64,000 nt of DNA from Ischnura elegans (taxonomy: Eukaryota; Arthropoda; Insecta; Odonata; Coenagrionidae). Shown here one piece after another: positions 1 to 11,251 of this stretch. Under the pieces are notes generated by a model. That model ran no database searches. It saw only the letters and a program-made list of their open reading frames with translations, and was not told where the DNA came from. The first letter of the stretch is position 1. Each line of letters opens with the position of its first letter. The position numbers were made by a program, and so were the translations under genes. The DNA is taken from contig NC_060251.1 in the NCBI RefSeq assembly GCF_921293095.1, positions 95,838,566-95,902,565 on the forward strand, in the 5' to 3' direction.

Positions 1-240
1 TATTTTATTTCCGCGCCGAGTCTGCGCGTCCCGCCATCCGGTTGGTTGCGGAATCATCAAAGCCCCTCCCCATCCAACCGCCTCGCAAAACAAGTTTGGC
101 CAATGCCGCGACGGATATTTAAACCCTTCCCTCCCAGCGAGAGAGGTCCCTCTCCGACGTCGAATCACTTTTTTAATTTATTTTCTCCTATTCCAGCGAA
201 ACGCGGTCGCATGAGCAATACCAGGCGTAAATGAGGGCGC
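1..240. other. GC-rich, promoter-like segment (unassigned)
   Basis: This stretch is rich in CpG compared with the AT-rich sequence after it. It has a CCAAT-like GGCCAATG near 98 and an AT-rich ATATTTAAA near 115. That order could fit a core promoter reading rightwards, but no convincing coding exon follows. A 62-codon open frame at 46-234 is compositionally ordinary and I do not call it. From 241 to 1184 the DNA is AT-rich and I see nothing in it. Confidence 0.15.
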
Positions 241-1184
241 TCACTCGAGTGGACTAGCGAAATGGCACGTTCTATCTATAGCACGTTCCAATGGCGAAAC
301 TAGGACTAGGATGTGGGGGGAGAGAGATCAGATCAGGCACACGTCACGGAGTAATAATGACAGGGCAGAATGAGACCTGGGTGTCTAAATCAAAAAGTCT
401 CTTAACCTCCTGTAATTAGCAAACTATTCAGATAAACTACTGATTTGAATAAATTAAAGGGGCCTAAATTAAATCTAAAACATTTAGATAACATAGGCCA
501 ACAATGAAAAATTTTTTTTACTGAAAATACCTTATTCTAATGTATTTAAAGTTGCTGAATCCAAATATGATGGTTTTAAAGTTGTATCACCCACCTTTTA
601 TTCACATTTTACAGTTAGATTTATGAAATCAAGCAATATTTATAGAATTTAACAGCTTTTTTATAGTTGTAATAAAATTGAAAAGTAGGTCTAATGAACG
701 AAGATAATGGGTTACGATAATAATATTACTGTTGGTACTTCAGCGAGAAGTTCAGCAAGCGATTCATCGCAGAAAAAGATACACAAGAATCTTCAAGGAA
801 AAAAGGGAAAGAAAATGAAGACCAATTCCAGTTGAAAGTGAGCCCTGTATTATCACGCTGTAGTAAATACAAACAATTTTATCATGATGTATTGAACAGT
901 AAATACAAACAATTATGTAACACAGTGTTTCATTGATTTCCCTATATACCGTATAGGGGTATTAGACTAAATATTAAACACACATTGCTTGGAAACTATG
1001 GGTGATACAAAAAACTAAGGCCAGGTTTGGATTCGGCACATAAAAATCTATAAATATCAGCTATTAAAATAAAAAAGTTTTCAAACAAAATTTTTTTGTT
1101 GGCCTGTGTAATTAGTCTATTTAACCAAGTATGATTACCAATTCCAATTTTTTTTAGATTCTGGGAAAGTGAAGGATGAATTAG

Positions 1185-1481
1185 CAGTGGCGTAACTAGG
1201 AATATGCTTTGGGGGAGATGAGGGGGCTTTGGAGGGGGATGAGGGGGTTCAGGGGGGATGAGTGGAGGCTAACCCTCCCAGGAAACGGAGATTTCAGGAA
1301 AAATTTTGAAAAATAACATACCTGAAAATGCATTTTACATCATTTTGGCACTTAAAATTTAACTTAAAGCAGATGCAGTTTTTACACACCAAATCCAGGC
1401 AAGATTTTAAAATAATTTTTTGGTTTCTTTGAGGCATTGGAGGAATACATCCCCTCATCCTCCCCCATAGTAACGCCCCTG
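1185..1481 (+). mobile_element. hAT-type MITE (CAGTGGCG family), copy 1
   Basis: It begins CAGTGGCGTAACTAGGAATA and ends AACGCCCCTG, an inverted terminus of the hAT type. The interior is purine-rich (GGGGGAGATGAGGGGG) and matches the copies at 42751, 47852 and 48680. No 8-bp target duplication survives here: the flanks tgaattag and aggaagag do not match. It is non-coding. From 1482 to 2105 I see no feature. Confidence 0.65.
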
Positions 1482-2112
1482 AGGAAGAGAGAGAGAGATC
1501 TCTCCCCCATTTGCCCGCCAGATAGGATTACGCCACACCTCAACGTTTTCAGATTAAAATGGGCTCTAATGAGGCAGTCCTCTTAAATCTTCAACGCGAA
1601 AATCACAGCCATCCCTCCAGCAATGGCGGAAAATTGACTATACTTTTCTCGCTATCGTTTTCCGCGATGACTCCAGGGATGGAAATTCAATCCTTGGAGA
1701 ATCCAATCCTTTCTCCATCACTAGGCACGTCATTGTTCCGTCGCTGGAACCATTGCTGGACCTGTCTTTCAGCCAATTAAGAACGATTGACTTTTGATGG
1801 AATAACGGTTGTAACATACGTAATGCTACGTAAGGAGCGATGAATAAAGAGACGGCGGGAATAACCGTGTGATTCAGAAAATGATGGGTCGAACGATCAC
1901 TCCTTCGGTCCCTGAAAAGCTATCGTTGAAGCTATCACTGTCAAGGACGGAAAAATGATAGATGAGAAAAAGATGATAGCGTGATTTAGGCTTAAGCAAT
2001 GGGATTATCGATAACAGAGCGGCCATTAATGTTGTAACATGAAGTTGGTGGTTTGAGGCGTCCCTTTGTGGAATTTACTCATGATGAATGAAAATGAACT
2101 TTGCTTTTCCAC

Positions 2113-2250
2113 ATGTATATTTATTTAATCACGACCGTCATCCTCAGGCAATGGCAATTTATTCCTGTATGTTGGTCTTTAGAGATAGGAGGCCTGAGGA
2201 TGACGCAGTGCATCGAAACCGCGGTAGTGATTAAATAAATATTTATATGG
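2113..2250. repeat. Foldback (hairpin) repeat 1
   Basis: The left arm TATTTATTTAATCAC pairs with GTGATTAAATAAATA on the right, and CATCCTCAGGC pairs with GCCTGAGGATG. The arms enclose a loop of about 40 bp. The right arm carries GGTTTCGATG in reverse complement, close to the motif seen in other hairpins of this window. It is non-coding. Confidence 0.5.
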
Positions 2251-2283
2251 TAAACATAGTTCATTTTCATTCATCATTGTAAC

Positions 2284-2551
2284 ATGACTTCAGAAATGAA
2301 TTGGATGGATGAGGCAGATACTTTGTGGAGATCCATTATGAGATATGAAGTGAAACAGTTTGCACTCTCCACATAACATTTATTAAAATACAGTCGACAT
2401 GTTTCGCTGCACTGCAGCATTATCAAGACCACATGTCTTCATAATCATGTCTTGATAATGCTGCAGTACAGCTAAAAATGTCGACTGTAGTTTGATAAAT
2501 TTTATGTGAAAAGTGCAAAATATTTCACTTCATATCTCATGACTTCAGAAA
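2284..2551. repeat. Foldback repeat 2, flanked by a 13-bp direct repeat
   Basis: Long arms from about 2338 and back from about 2541 pair imperfectly: GAGATATGAAGTGAAA with the reverse of TTTCACTTCATATCTC, and GCAGCATTATCAAGAC with GTCTTGATAATGCTGC. The left arm contains CATGTTTCGCTGCAC. The string ATGACTTCAGAAA occurs at 2284-2296 and again at 2539-2551 and could be a target duplication. Confidence 0.5.
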
Positions 2552-2593
2552 GGCACGAAAGCATTATCAGTAGGGATAAACTCTTTCGCAACC

Positions 2594-3261
2594 AATAGGG
2601 TAGTTTCCTTCATCCAAGAAAACGAAAGGCATTGATTGCGATTCGTTACCCACCATTAGTGTATTCATAATACACAAATTATTTGGTTTTAGAAATACCG
2701 GTTTAGACGAATGGCAAGGGTCAAATTTTATCCTCATTTGAAAAAGGCCAGATTGGCGCCCATGCGATGCCACTCCACGTGACGTCACAGGGACCTAGTT
2801 TCTACACGAGAGGATAGGAGTTATACATCGTCTGATATTACCAATGCATGCATGAGGCACAGAGCTCAGGGAAACATGTCTTAATAATAACCTATTAAAA
2901 CTGGCTAAGGTCGGAAAGTTTTCTTCGTTTGATAAGGTATTAATAAACCTTTTTTAAGCCGAGCGCTACCAGATAGCATGGTACTCAGCTACCCGCTAGC
3001 ATCCTGCGTCGTATCAGCGCTGAAAGCCTCGCCCCAAGGTCACCTCACTTGCGGCAGCGGGAACCAGAACGACGTCACACGGAGATTTCCCGGCATTCAT
3101 ACTTAGCCGTCGCGTTTTCGCGCGCTTGAAAATTTTCACTTTTCATTTAATCGCGAAAAATAGATATCGTCATTTAAAAATCTAAAAGCGTGAAATACGT
3201 ACTCCAGGAGTAATAATCTTTCGATTTAGGCAATAAAAAAATAATAGGAAACCACCCTATT
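2594..3261 (+). mobile_element. Repeat family A, copy 1 (about 668 bp, short TIRs)
   Basis: It starts AATAGGGTAGTTTCC and ends GGAAACCACCCTATT, so the 15-bp ends are inverted repeats with one mismatch. Seven copies lie in this window (2594, 14365, about 34735, 40027, 45528, 51110, 63145). The interior holds the composite site CACGTGACGTCA (E-box plus CRE palindrome) near 2773 and a conserved 3' part. The recurring minus-strand open frame of about 65 codons is not clearly coding. No target duplication is evident at any copy, so the superfamily is unknown. Confidence 0.8.
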
Positions 3262-3579
3262 GGCCCACATGAACTAACGCATATCTTCTGCTCGAATGGA
3301 CTATAATACTTACCGGTTTTTCACGCCCCCTGCTTGTGTGGGCGTTTTCTTGCAGTGGGTTTTTTTTCAATAAGGACGAAAGTTTTGTAAGAAAGTTTGG
3401 AAAGAAAGAATCCTTAGGTTTTTCCCACGTTAGTGCACATCTTTTTACACTCCGCAAATGGCAAATTTGTTAACTTATAATTTTCTTTGTCGATTAAAAA
3501 GCGTACTTCTGTGTCTCTTTATGTAACTTCTCTGCATGTAATTTCATGAGCATCTTGACAATATATTTAACTGCAAAAA

Positions 3580-3655
3580 TTTAATGTTTGACGAGGGGTT
3601 AGTCTGAAGATGGGACTTTCTAGTCCCAATAAAGACGAATGATTATTATTATAAC
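3580..3655 (+). repeat. Possible LINE 3' tail
   Basis: The sequence GGACTTTCTAGTCCCAATAA followed by AAGACGAATG and an ATT-rich run resembles the 3' end of a non-LTR element with a short-repeat tail. It has no coding part. From 3262 to 3579 and from 3656 to 4338 I see no supported feature. Confidence 0.25.
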
Positions 3656-4505
3656 TGTCATTATTAATAGCGTAGGACCATAATGATTACTCGTAAAAAC
3701 CTATGCTATCAACTTTAAATTTTCAAGGAAGCAAAGTAGAACCTGTTCAACATTTACAGAGTGCAGCGACTTCCATTTCCTAGGAAGTTCTTTTTTTTAA
3801 TTCACGCCATTCAGTCAGTTGAAGTCAGAGTGGAGCAGTAGTAGTCTCGTTCGAGAGGGGTGATTATGAAGTTTTATTCCCATACAAATAATTTCCACCA
3901 TGCGCTGAATTGGAGAGGAATGCGCGTTTGCCGTTATGACAAAGTTTTCGAGTGGGCAATTTTTGAGGGGCGATTCGTAGTGGCTGGCCGGCTCTTCCGA
4001 TTTGACCTCTTTGGATTTTTATCCATGTTTATTTTATATCATGTATTTATGTGAACCGTCCAAGCACCATACAAGCTCTAAAGACCAACATACAGGAATA
4101 AAATGCCGGCAAAACCCCTGCTATGCAGTTAAGAGTCATAAAAAACGCAACAAATCGGTTTACTCAATGCATGAAGAATGGGGGGCGTCCCCTAACTGTT
4201 TTGATCTTAAAAACTGTAATACTTAACTTTGCCTACGTTATTAAGACCAAATAAAATTCTGATTCCTGCAATAGGTTTTATTACTTAAGTTTTGGAAAAA
4301 AGGAAGTTATGATGACGAATCCTGTATTTTCAAATTTCTTAACACGTTGCCTACCGGAATATTTAAATGCAAAGGAACAACTTGCCTGGGCAGGGGTGTT
4401 GAGATTGAATATATGCGTCCATTTTAGCAAACCGTCTTTGGTTTAAACATGGTTAAAAAGCAAATATTTAAAATAAAACATTACCTAATCAATCGTTACG
4501 ATAAG

Positions 4506-5279
4506 TAGTAGTAGTATTTGGATTTAGGGTGCGTCGACGGCAAGGTCATTTTGCACCACTACTGTGCTATTTAATTACAAAAGTTATGTATAAAGTAATC
4601 TACTGCATCTGATGTCTTCGTTGAAAGTGTACATAATTAGACTTTATTAAAAATGTTTATTTCTCTGAGAAACCGAAATGTACAGATTAAGTTGGTAGGG
4701 TGGTCTCCTAAAAGGGTTTTTAGGTCTCCCCCTAGATTATTTCGTCTTCGCGCTTCGCGGTACTTAACACAATCTAGCATGATGTGTCTAATACTTAATG
4801 GACATTTACAATCCCCACATTGGGGAGGTTCCTTCTCTTCAGTAAAGAGATACGCATGGGTCAGGGGGCTGTGCCCTATCCTCAATCGTGTAAGTACTAC
4901 TTCCTCTCTCCGATTACTACGAGCTGAGGAGGGCCACGCTGCTACCATGTCCTTGATGCCACGGAGCTTGTTATTATTTAGAATCCTCCATGACTCCCTC
5001 CATTTTCCAAATACCACGTTTCTTAGAGATGCTCGTAAGTCCTCGTGGGGAACCAGCGTTGAGACAAGAACTTCGTTATTCAGAGCTTCCTTGGCCATAG
5101 CGTCTGCTATCTCATTCCCGGCTATCCCCTCATGTCCCGGTACCCACAGAAAATGGATATTCAAACCCTTTCTCGAAAGGGTCAGCAGGAGAGAGTGTAT
5201 TTCTTGCACGATCGGGTGCACGGGTGAGAAGCCAGAGATGGCTTGTAGCGAGCTCCTGGAGTCAGTGCATATGACAAGT
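4506..5279 (-). mobile_element. 5'-truncated LINE inserted in the piggyBac-like MITE
   Basis: An 11-bp direct repeat GTTACGATAAG flanks it (4495-4505 and 5280-5290). The 3' end, at the low-coordinate side, carries a short run of CTA triplets in minus orientation. The element keeps only the RNase H end of ORF2. The MITE copy at 50348-50597 reads straight across the equivalent position, so it represents the empty site. Confidence 0.8.
4637..5279 (-). pseudogene. LINE ORF2 C-terminus: RNase H domain plus CCHC-like tail
   Basis: The frame is open to a stop at 4637. The first codons of the open frame (to 5299) lie in the insertion duplication and MITE flank, so they are not original protein. RNase H features are visible: the TDS motif near the N-terminus, then WVPGHEGIAGNEIADAMAKE with its acidic and histidine positions. 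A cysteine/histidine cluster (CGDCKCPLSIRHIMLDC) lies near the C-terminus, as in I/Jockey/R1-type LINE proteins. The EN and RT domains are missing through 5' truncation, so it cannot move by itself. No frameshift is seen in the remaining 214 codons, which suggests a fairly young insertion. Confidence 0.85.
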
Positions 5280-5559
5280 GTTACGATAAGTCCATTCATA
5301 ATAAATCACGAACAACAGGTGACAATAATATATCAAATACTTATAGCATGTTTCAAAATTGTTTAAGTTGAAGCACCTAAATGACGAGAATCTTCGTTAT
5401 CCACCCGGAACGCTTTGGAAAAAAAAGACGAGAATTCTCGCCATCCGTAAGCAACGTGTTAATTGACCATGAAAACTGAAATAAATTCGACATTTAACAA
5501 AATATAGTAAACGTGCATTGGGTCCCAAAATATAGTAAAATATCACAGCATCGCCATCA

Positions 5560-5908
5560 TAAGCATCAGCAGCGATACTCCATTTTGTGGTGGAGCAGAT
5601 CAGAGAAAGGTTATTGTCCCAAGGCCCGTGCTGGACCCCTTCTTAGGGCGGTGGACGGCCATGGCCAGAGGGCGCCAGCACTATGCAGGAGGGGTCCACC
5701 AGGGGGCGCCAAAGATTTCCAGGCTGGATGGCGCACCGGGATACGTCCCGGTGTCCCGGCGGCCCACCACGGGCATGCATGTCCCACTCAGAATGTCACA
5801 CCCACCCCCACATCGCCTTTTACACATCCTGGCAAATCTGATTCGGTCCCATCGTGTGCCCTGTCATACCCACCATTCATTAGTCCAGATGGCATCTGCA
5901 GTCCAGGG
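5560..5908. other. GC-rich unassigned segment
   Basis: GC-rich sequence with several GGCGCC/GGGCGC strings. Overlapping open frames of 100-136 codons on the plus strand are proline, histidine and arginine rich and look compositional. The sequence resumes after the hAT insertion at 6366, so it was one block before that insertion. I do not recognise it. Confidence 0.2.
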
Positions 5909-6365
5909 CAGGGGCGCGGCTAGGAATTGAGGCTAGGGGGGGGGGGGTTTCAGGCGCAACTAATACTGGGGTGTCTGGGGTATTGCATACCCGCCATGGT
6001 TAGCGGGAGGTGCGGAGGCCTTTCGCCGGAAAAAATTAAGATAAATGGTTCCAAATGGTGATTTTTACGGCCTTCTGAAGGATATTTTGTTAATACTCAC
6101 ACTATTCTATAAACAATATTAGTACAATAAACTCGATTGTTTCTGGCTTCACTTTGTGAAAATCCATTCTGATCAATAAAAAGTTAAGGTACTTTTTCAC
6201 ACGATTTATTCAATACTTTTATATTGAATAAATCGTGTGAAGTACCATAACTTTTTATTGTTCAATATTAGTACAATTAAGTAAAATAGTTTTAACCTAA
6301 AAATTTCTGTGAGGTCTGGGGGGGGAGGGGTTATCCCCCAAACCCTCCCCCTCGCTGCGCCACTG
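5909..6365 (+). mobile_element. hAT MITE with 8-bp target duplication GTCCAGGG
   Basis: It begins CAGGGGCGCGGCTAG and ends GCTGCGCCACTG. GTCCAGGG is present immediately before (5901-5908) and after (6366-6373), an exact 8-bp duplication typical of hAT elements. Its interior holds a hairpin at 6174-6266. Part of the family occurs in reverse at about 27905-28060. From 6366 to 6692 I see no feature. Confidence 0.85.
6174..6266. repeat. Hairpin inside the hAT MITE
   Basis: Arms CACACGATTTATTCAATA and TATTGAATAAATCGTGTG face each other across a short AT-rich loop. They extend outward as CAATAAAAAGTTAAGGTAC and GTACCATAACTTTTTATTG with slight mismatch. Confidence 0.75.
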
Positions 6366-6692
6366 GTCCAGGGAGACTGTTGAAGCTGTCACACTCGGTA
6401 ACGTGCGGCGGCAACAGAGAGCATGCATGCACTTCTGAATGTCTTCTTCAACACTTACCCCATCTCATACACCACCAAAACATATCTTATTGGCTAAATC
6501 TGTGTCGCCATTCGAATTTGAGTCTAAATTAGGATCTGCAGGATGACACCCAGGTAGGTACTCGCTTCATCCAAATTGCTTGGGGACTCATTAAGAATGC
6601 TGGACACCAGCATTCAGTAATTAACGTCCAGAGGGCTAGGAAAAACTATTTTTTGGCATTTAGCGCATGAAAATTCACGAAAAAATGTAAAT

Positions 6693-6893
6693 GGTCTCGG
6701 TAGCGGCGGGGTGAAGTTCTCGCCTGCCAAACGAGAGGTCGCGAGATCGAGTCCCGCCAGAGTAGGTTTCCCCTATTCAGGGCATGGTTGACCGTGCACG
6801 TGTTATTGTTAAATTTGTTGAACAACCGATTTAAAATGGTCAATACGTGCAGTATTCAATAGTATGGGAATATATAGATAAAATAAAATAAAT
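6693..6893 (+). mobile_element. tRNA-derived SINE family C, copy 1
   Basis: The head GGTCTCGGTAGCGGCGGGGT resembles the 5' half of a tRNA. CTCGCCTGCCAAAC resembles the anticodon arm of tRNA-Gly(GCC), and a slightly mutated B-box follows (GCGAGATCGAGTCCCGCC). The body continues with GTTTCCCCTATTCAGGGCAT and GTTAAATTTGTTGAACAAC, and the tail is rich in AAAATAAAATAAA. Other copies: 14215, 20012 (-), 25265/27799, 28240 (-), 43352 (fragment), 44025 (-). Confidence 0.8.
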
Positions 6894-6973
6894 CATCAGT
6901 ACCTTACGCCTTCCTTGTGTGTTTTGTAGACTCCGTTAGGCGAAGGATGGCACTGACATGTTACCAACTAACA

Positions 6974-7281
6974 ATAGGAACGAAACCCTTGGGTCGGGTT
7001 CGCAGGATACACTCCTGGAGCAGGGACTATAAGCGATCACCTTTCTTCCTCTGCCACCAGAAGGGGAAGGACGGGAAGGAACAAGGAAAGGAGGCGCCGC
7101 CGCGATGAGAGCCCGACGACGCCTCCAGGGAAAGGACGGGGAAGGAAGGAAGGGACGAGGAATCCTGCACCGTCACAAAGGCGGGCAGGTCCTACTACTA
7201 ACGAAACCAAGCTTACGCAATTAATATGCTACCAATTTTAGTAGATTTTCCTATGGGGAAGAAAAATCTATCGATCAAATC
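6974..7281 (+). mobile_element. GC-rich SINE-like family I, copy 1, 13-bp target duplication
   Basis: TTACCAACTAACA occurs exactly at 6961-6973 and 7282-7294. The inserted 308 bp share GGCGCCGCCGCGATGAGAGC and CCCGACGACGCCTCC with the copies at 37843 and 56880. It ends GGAAGAAAAATCTATCGATC then AAAT. There is no terminal inverted repeat. The long, variable target duplication points to target-primed retroposition. No RNA gene parent is recognised and it is non-coding. Confidence 0.75.
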
Positions 7282-7294
7282 TTACCAACTAACA

Positions 7295-7959
7295 CTGTAA
7301 ATATACCTACGATCGAACCTGGCTCTTCTATCATGAGGGAAGCGGCTTTCACTACAGAGCCCTTATTCCCATCCCCTGCCACACATAGCACCCCTCTTTT
7401 TTCATCTCTTCAAAACATTCCCCTCGTGGTGCGAAGGACAGCGAGAGATTCGGGGGCGTGGTTTGCTGGAGGTAAAGGAAAACCCAAACCCTAGCCTCAG
7501 AATAATTAATTACCGAAGTCCCAATTCTTATTAAAATATATATTTTCAATAGGAAGGAAATAATGATTCCTGATCAATACATTTTAGCGAAAATAAATCT
7601 TAACATATCGAAATAAATTCCTGCTACAGCATCTTCGATGAAAATAAAAATATAGTCATTGTCAGTGACAACCCGGATGTGAAACGTCAACCACTTTAAG
7701 GCCGATTTATAGAAAAAAACAATAAATTGACTGCATGGATGACTTAGGTTCGATTCCGGTATCCATACTTCAGTGGCGGCGTTCTTAGAGAACTAGAGTA
7801 GGGTAAGTCCAATTTGAATTGACTAGAAAATTAGCATGGCATTTTGGGAAGCTCCTGTCGTTTACCACACAAGTATTCAGATTTTTATGCGCTCTCAACC
7901 TGTGTTTTATTAATTCAAAGGAAGAGCAGTGGAGGAAGATATTTTGGGGTGAAAATTAC
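7295..7959. other. No recognised feature
   Basis: Mixed-composition sequence with only short open frames. A tRNA-like B-box, GGTTCGATTCCGG, occurs at about 7747 with no matching fold around it. Confidence 0.3.
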
Positions 7960-8300
7960 ATAGGTATAATATGGAATGGAAAAGTCAACTCCGGGAAAGA
8001 AATCGAGGAATCTGGGAAACTGAACTTCAATACAGCGTGTGTGAAAGTTAGCTGTTAGTTTTACGGAGTAATGATAGATCCCGCCCCAACCACGATTTTT
8101 TAATAACTTTACAGAGCTATTAAGCTAATATTTAAGTAGGTTCATCATATATTTTATCCCTATTTTCCCATAAAATGGCGGTAAAATGCCCTTGAGTTTC
8201 CCCACTAATAGCTCGAGATTATTTATTTCGAATTAAAAGATATCTTTCAGAGCGACACGGAGATAATTTAGAAACTCCTCTATTTCTAGGTCCATTAGAG
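7960..8300 (+). repeat. Repeat shared with 43385-43730 (LINE subfamily 2)
   Basis: AAAAGTCAACTCCGG at the left and GATATCTTTCAGAGCGACAC at the right are both matched, in the same order, at 43395 and 43669. The right part also matches the C-terminal RT-like sequence at 37350. This is probably a decayed non-LTR element. A 79-codon frame at 7819-8058 overlaps its left edge and is not supported as a gene. Confidence 0.45.
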
Positions 8301-9860
8301 ACACCTAAGAATCTACTCAAGTTCAATACCGCGTGTTCGCAATATTTTGCGGGGAGTTCGTCAAAATAGTTACAGATGGCGTCCGGTTTGTGTTTTATAT
8401 TAATAAATGTATTGTTCTATCGATTTATGGAGCGTAAGCTGGCTAGTAGCTTTATTTAATTTTTCGCCATTTTTCTTTTTAACCTTGCCGGTGCCAAACA
8501 TGAGAAGAATTTATTAATATTTATTACTTACTGGAAACGCTAACTATCTTTATGTAATAAAAGTAGTTACATTTACAATCTAACCAAATCTGTAAGGTCA
8601 CTTATTGAGCGTATACCTCAGAAAATATTTAATGACTCAATTTGTGCATATATTAATGAAGAAATAATATTTAATAGCATTTGGAATGGCTTCAGAGCTT
8701 AGGTCACTACCTACATTATAATTTTCCATTTTTTAAATTCCAGATTTCACTGGAGCCTATAAGCAAAATGCTATGCCAATTTTGTCAACGTCCTTCTATT
8801 AACATTATGTACATTATTTATTATTACATTAATAATAAATTATTTATGAGAACCTTACAATTTTTATCATTAAAACTAGTGTAATTTAATTAACACTTTT
8901 TTTAAATTTCAATAAAGGATAAGCTCCCTAAAGCTTTTTATCTTATATTTTATAGAATATCATCTTTCTGTTGAGAAGTACTGTATTTTGTTCAGGGTTG
9001 AGACACGTCTCATGCTTGTCATCGTCCAAGGCCTTCGGCCACAACAACACCACTGGTGTAGCATTCCCTCCACCCCTTGCCTTTCACTCTCACCCCCCTC
9101 CACACACCCTCTATTGTCTCCACATACCAAACGCCTCTCTACCTCCCCTGTCTCCAATCCCCTTTCTGCATTTCCTCCATTGTGTCTATTCCACCCTCTA
9201 TGGATAGGTCCCTTCCCCCCTCGACAAACCACAAAATCTCATTCGGTTCCCATGGTGACGGGTGGAGGACACATTTTGCAACCCCAAATTGATTTCCGAA
9301 ACGCGAATTCATTTTGTCTGCTTCGTAGACTTGGATAAGGATTCTCTTTGCCTTTCAATCGATCGCTCCATTGTATGACAAGGTTCTCATCGACGGAATA
9401 AAATTAATTTCCCAAGCGTGGGAAAGAAAATAAAAATCGTATTCCTCCAATTGATTGCGAGCTAACTTTGCGGAACTTGCGTGTAAAAAATATTTGATAA
9501 CTTTTTTCTTGTTCTTACATTTTCTCACCTTGATCTGCTCAGTCTTCATGATGGCACGAGAGTGATGAAGCAGATCCAGGTTGTACCAAATAAAGCGGTG
9601 AGAAACAGGTAAATTTATCAATATATTTATTTTTGCGTGAAGGATTTCGCAGCTTCTTTTATCTACAGCTTTTTTTTCGTGAAATGCTATGCCCGATTCA
9701 TTCCACTCGAAGTTCACTCCTTTTTATGGGCGCATTACCAAGACTCAAAATAAATTATCCCCGTCTCAGTCTTACATATAAGCACATGTATTCCATATTA
9801 TGGGTCGTAAAATAATGTGCGAAAAAACAACCAATAATCTCAGACAATCAGCAAACAATC
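8301..9860. other. No recognised gene; pyrimidine-rich block at 9060-9240
   Basis: AT-rich DNA followed by a C/T-rich stretch that gives overlapping open frames in several frames and on both strands. That pattern indicates biased composition, not coding. I find no repeat partner within the window. Confidence 0.25.
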
Positions 9861-9865
9861 TCCGG

Positions 9866-9940
9866 ATCGCCGGTTAGCAACTGGTAGCATACCTGACCGG
9901 CAATCGGGAGATCCAGGTTCGAATCCCGCCAAGGCCATTT
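9866..9940 (+). repeat. tRNA-like sequence E1 (decayed)
   Basis: CCTGA and TCGGG can form an anticodon stem around the loop CCGGCAA, and GGTTCGAATCCC matches a B-box. Position 33 would be C instead of the invariant U, and the T and acceptor stems do not pair well, so it is not a working tRNA. A second copy of the same core lies on the minus strand at 54180-54262. A tRNA-derived SINE head is the likely explanation. Confidence 0.45.
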
Positions 9941-10262
9941 TTTTCACGGCGAATTACATCCTCGGTGTAAATTTGGACCCGAGAGTTATTTTTCTTGATA
10001 TTTCAATACCATACTCGGAATTAGCTACCTCGAAAAGTGTTATGTTTCAAATGTCAAACAGATTATATGATATTTGCTTACTATGGCCACCTTTTAAGCA
10101 TTTGGCCGTACTGTGACCCATTCGCCTGGATAAGCACAAAGATAATTGGTTCACGCAGTGCTTTGGAAATAGGCTAAATGAGGATAGTATTCAAACCAAT
10201 TAAATAGTTCCGTTAGAGGATAGGATGGAGACGGAAATACTAGGAAACATATTTCAAAGAGT

Positions 10263-10405
10263 GTACCTATTTTATTTCAATCCCGCCATTTGAACGGCGG
10301 TGAAATTTATATTAATTGCCCTGAAAAATAATTCCCCACGACCGGAAATCGAACCACGAACCTTTGGCTTTCCGGGCCACTGCGCAGACCACTACGATAT
10401 CTTGA
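10263..10405 (-). mobile_element. tRNA-derived SINE family F, copy 1
   Basis: Read on the minus strand it gives TCGTAGTGGTCTGCGCAGTG, then GGCCCGGAAAGCCAAAGGTT, then the B-box GGTTCGATTTCC. Three more copies cluster at 55199-55803. The 3' part continues with an imperfect GGAATTATTTTTCAGGGCAA and a weak AT-rich end. Confidence 0.65.
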
Positions 10406-10737
10406 TACTAAATAATATGGAAATTTTACCGACCTTCAACAGTGATGGATTTTTAGAACACGGATAGTTGTCATTAACATGCGACAGCCCACATTATCTT
10501 GGAGCCCACATAACCGATTCTACTTCACTACATGCAGAAAATGGCGGAATATTGTGGAAAACTACGACAGAAATTGATCTCACCTATTACAAGCTAATAA
10601 TTTCTTATCTATGAATAAGATTCAGATATCGTCATCTGCAATTACTCGTTAGTCCAAATAATTTTAATCAACTTCAACACTTCAACATCAACTCACTACA
10701 CTAAAAAAAATTGGGTTATACTGTGAAAAAGGGAGCA

Positions 10738-10800
10738 TAGCAGCCAATTGAATAGAGCGCATTGCAGTTAATCGAGGGATCCCAGGTTCAAATCCCGGGT
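10738..10800 (+). repeat. Possible tRNA-like relic
   Basis: AATAGAGCGCATTGCAG resembles a D-arm/anticodon region, and CCCAGGTTCAAATCCCGGG gives an imperfect T-arm with the B-box GGTTCAAATCC. The acceptor stem is not convincing. From 10801 to 11250 I see no feature. Confidence 0.25.
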
Positions 10801-11251
10801 GAAGCCTTCGGAATTAATAAAAAAATATTATATATAAAATCCACGATGTGCGGTAGCCCAGGGAAAAGAACTGGACCACCTTCCCTGTATGTGTGAAGTT
10901 TACACACCTATGGTTTATTTCAAGCGGACCCCATTAAAGGAAATGGCGGTTAGGCGTTATATCAGTTGCCGTTTCGCGCGCATTATATTCGGCGGCGCCG
11001 CAAGGCAGCTGTATCTCGTTCAGTGTGGCTTTCGCCCTCTCGAAGTGGTCTTTTTAGTTGAAAATCGTCTCTCATGCGTTAAATGTTTGGTTTATATGAT
11101 TTTTTTGGCTCAGTTACATACTACTGCCGTGTATTTCTTCGTGAAACTCGGATAGGGGTGACTGGTAGCGACGCGAGTGGCCATTTTGAAATCTGATTTT
11201 AATGCGCGCGGAGCGACACAGCGGTGGACTTGAGAATCCTCAGATGTAATA

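Larger units (their letters stand above)
4339..5462. mobile_element. piggyBac-like MITE with TTAA ends, split by a LINE
   Basis: TTAACACGTTGCCTACCGG at the left and CGTAAGCAACGTGTTAA at the right form inverted ends bounded by TTAA on both sides (4339-4342 and 5459-5462). TTAA is the target of piggyBac-type elements. A related copy without the LINE lies at 50348-50597. Removing the LINE and one copy of its duplication leaves about 340 bp. Superfamily assignment rests only on the ends and TTAA. Confidence 0.5.
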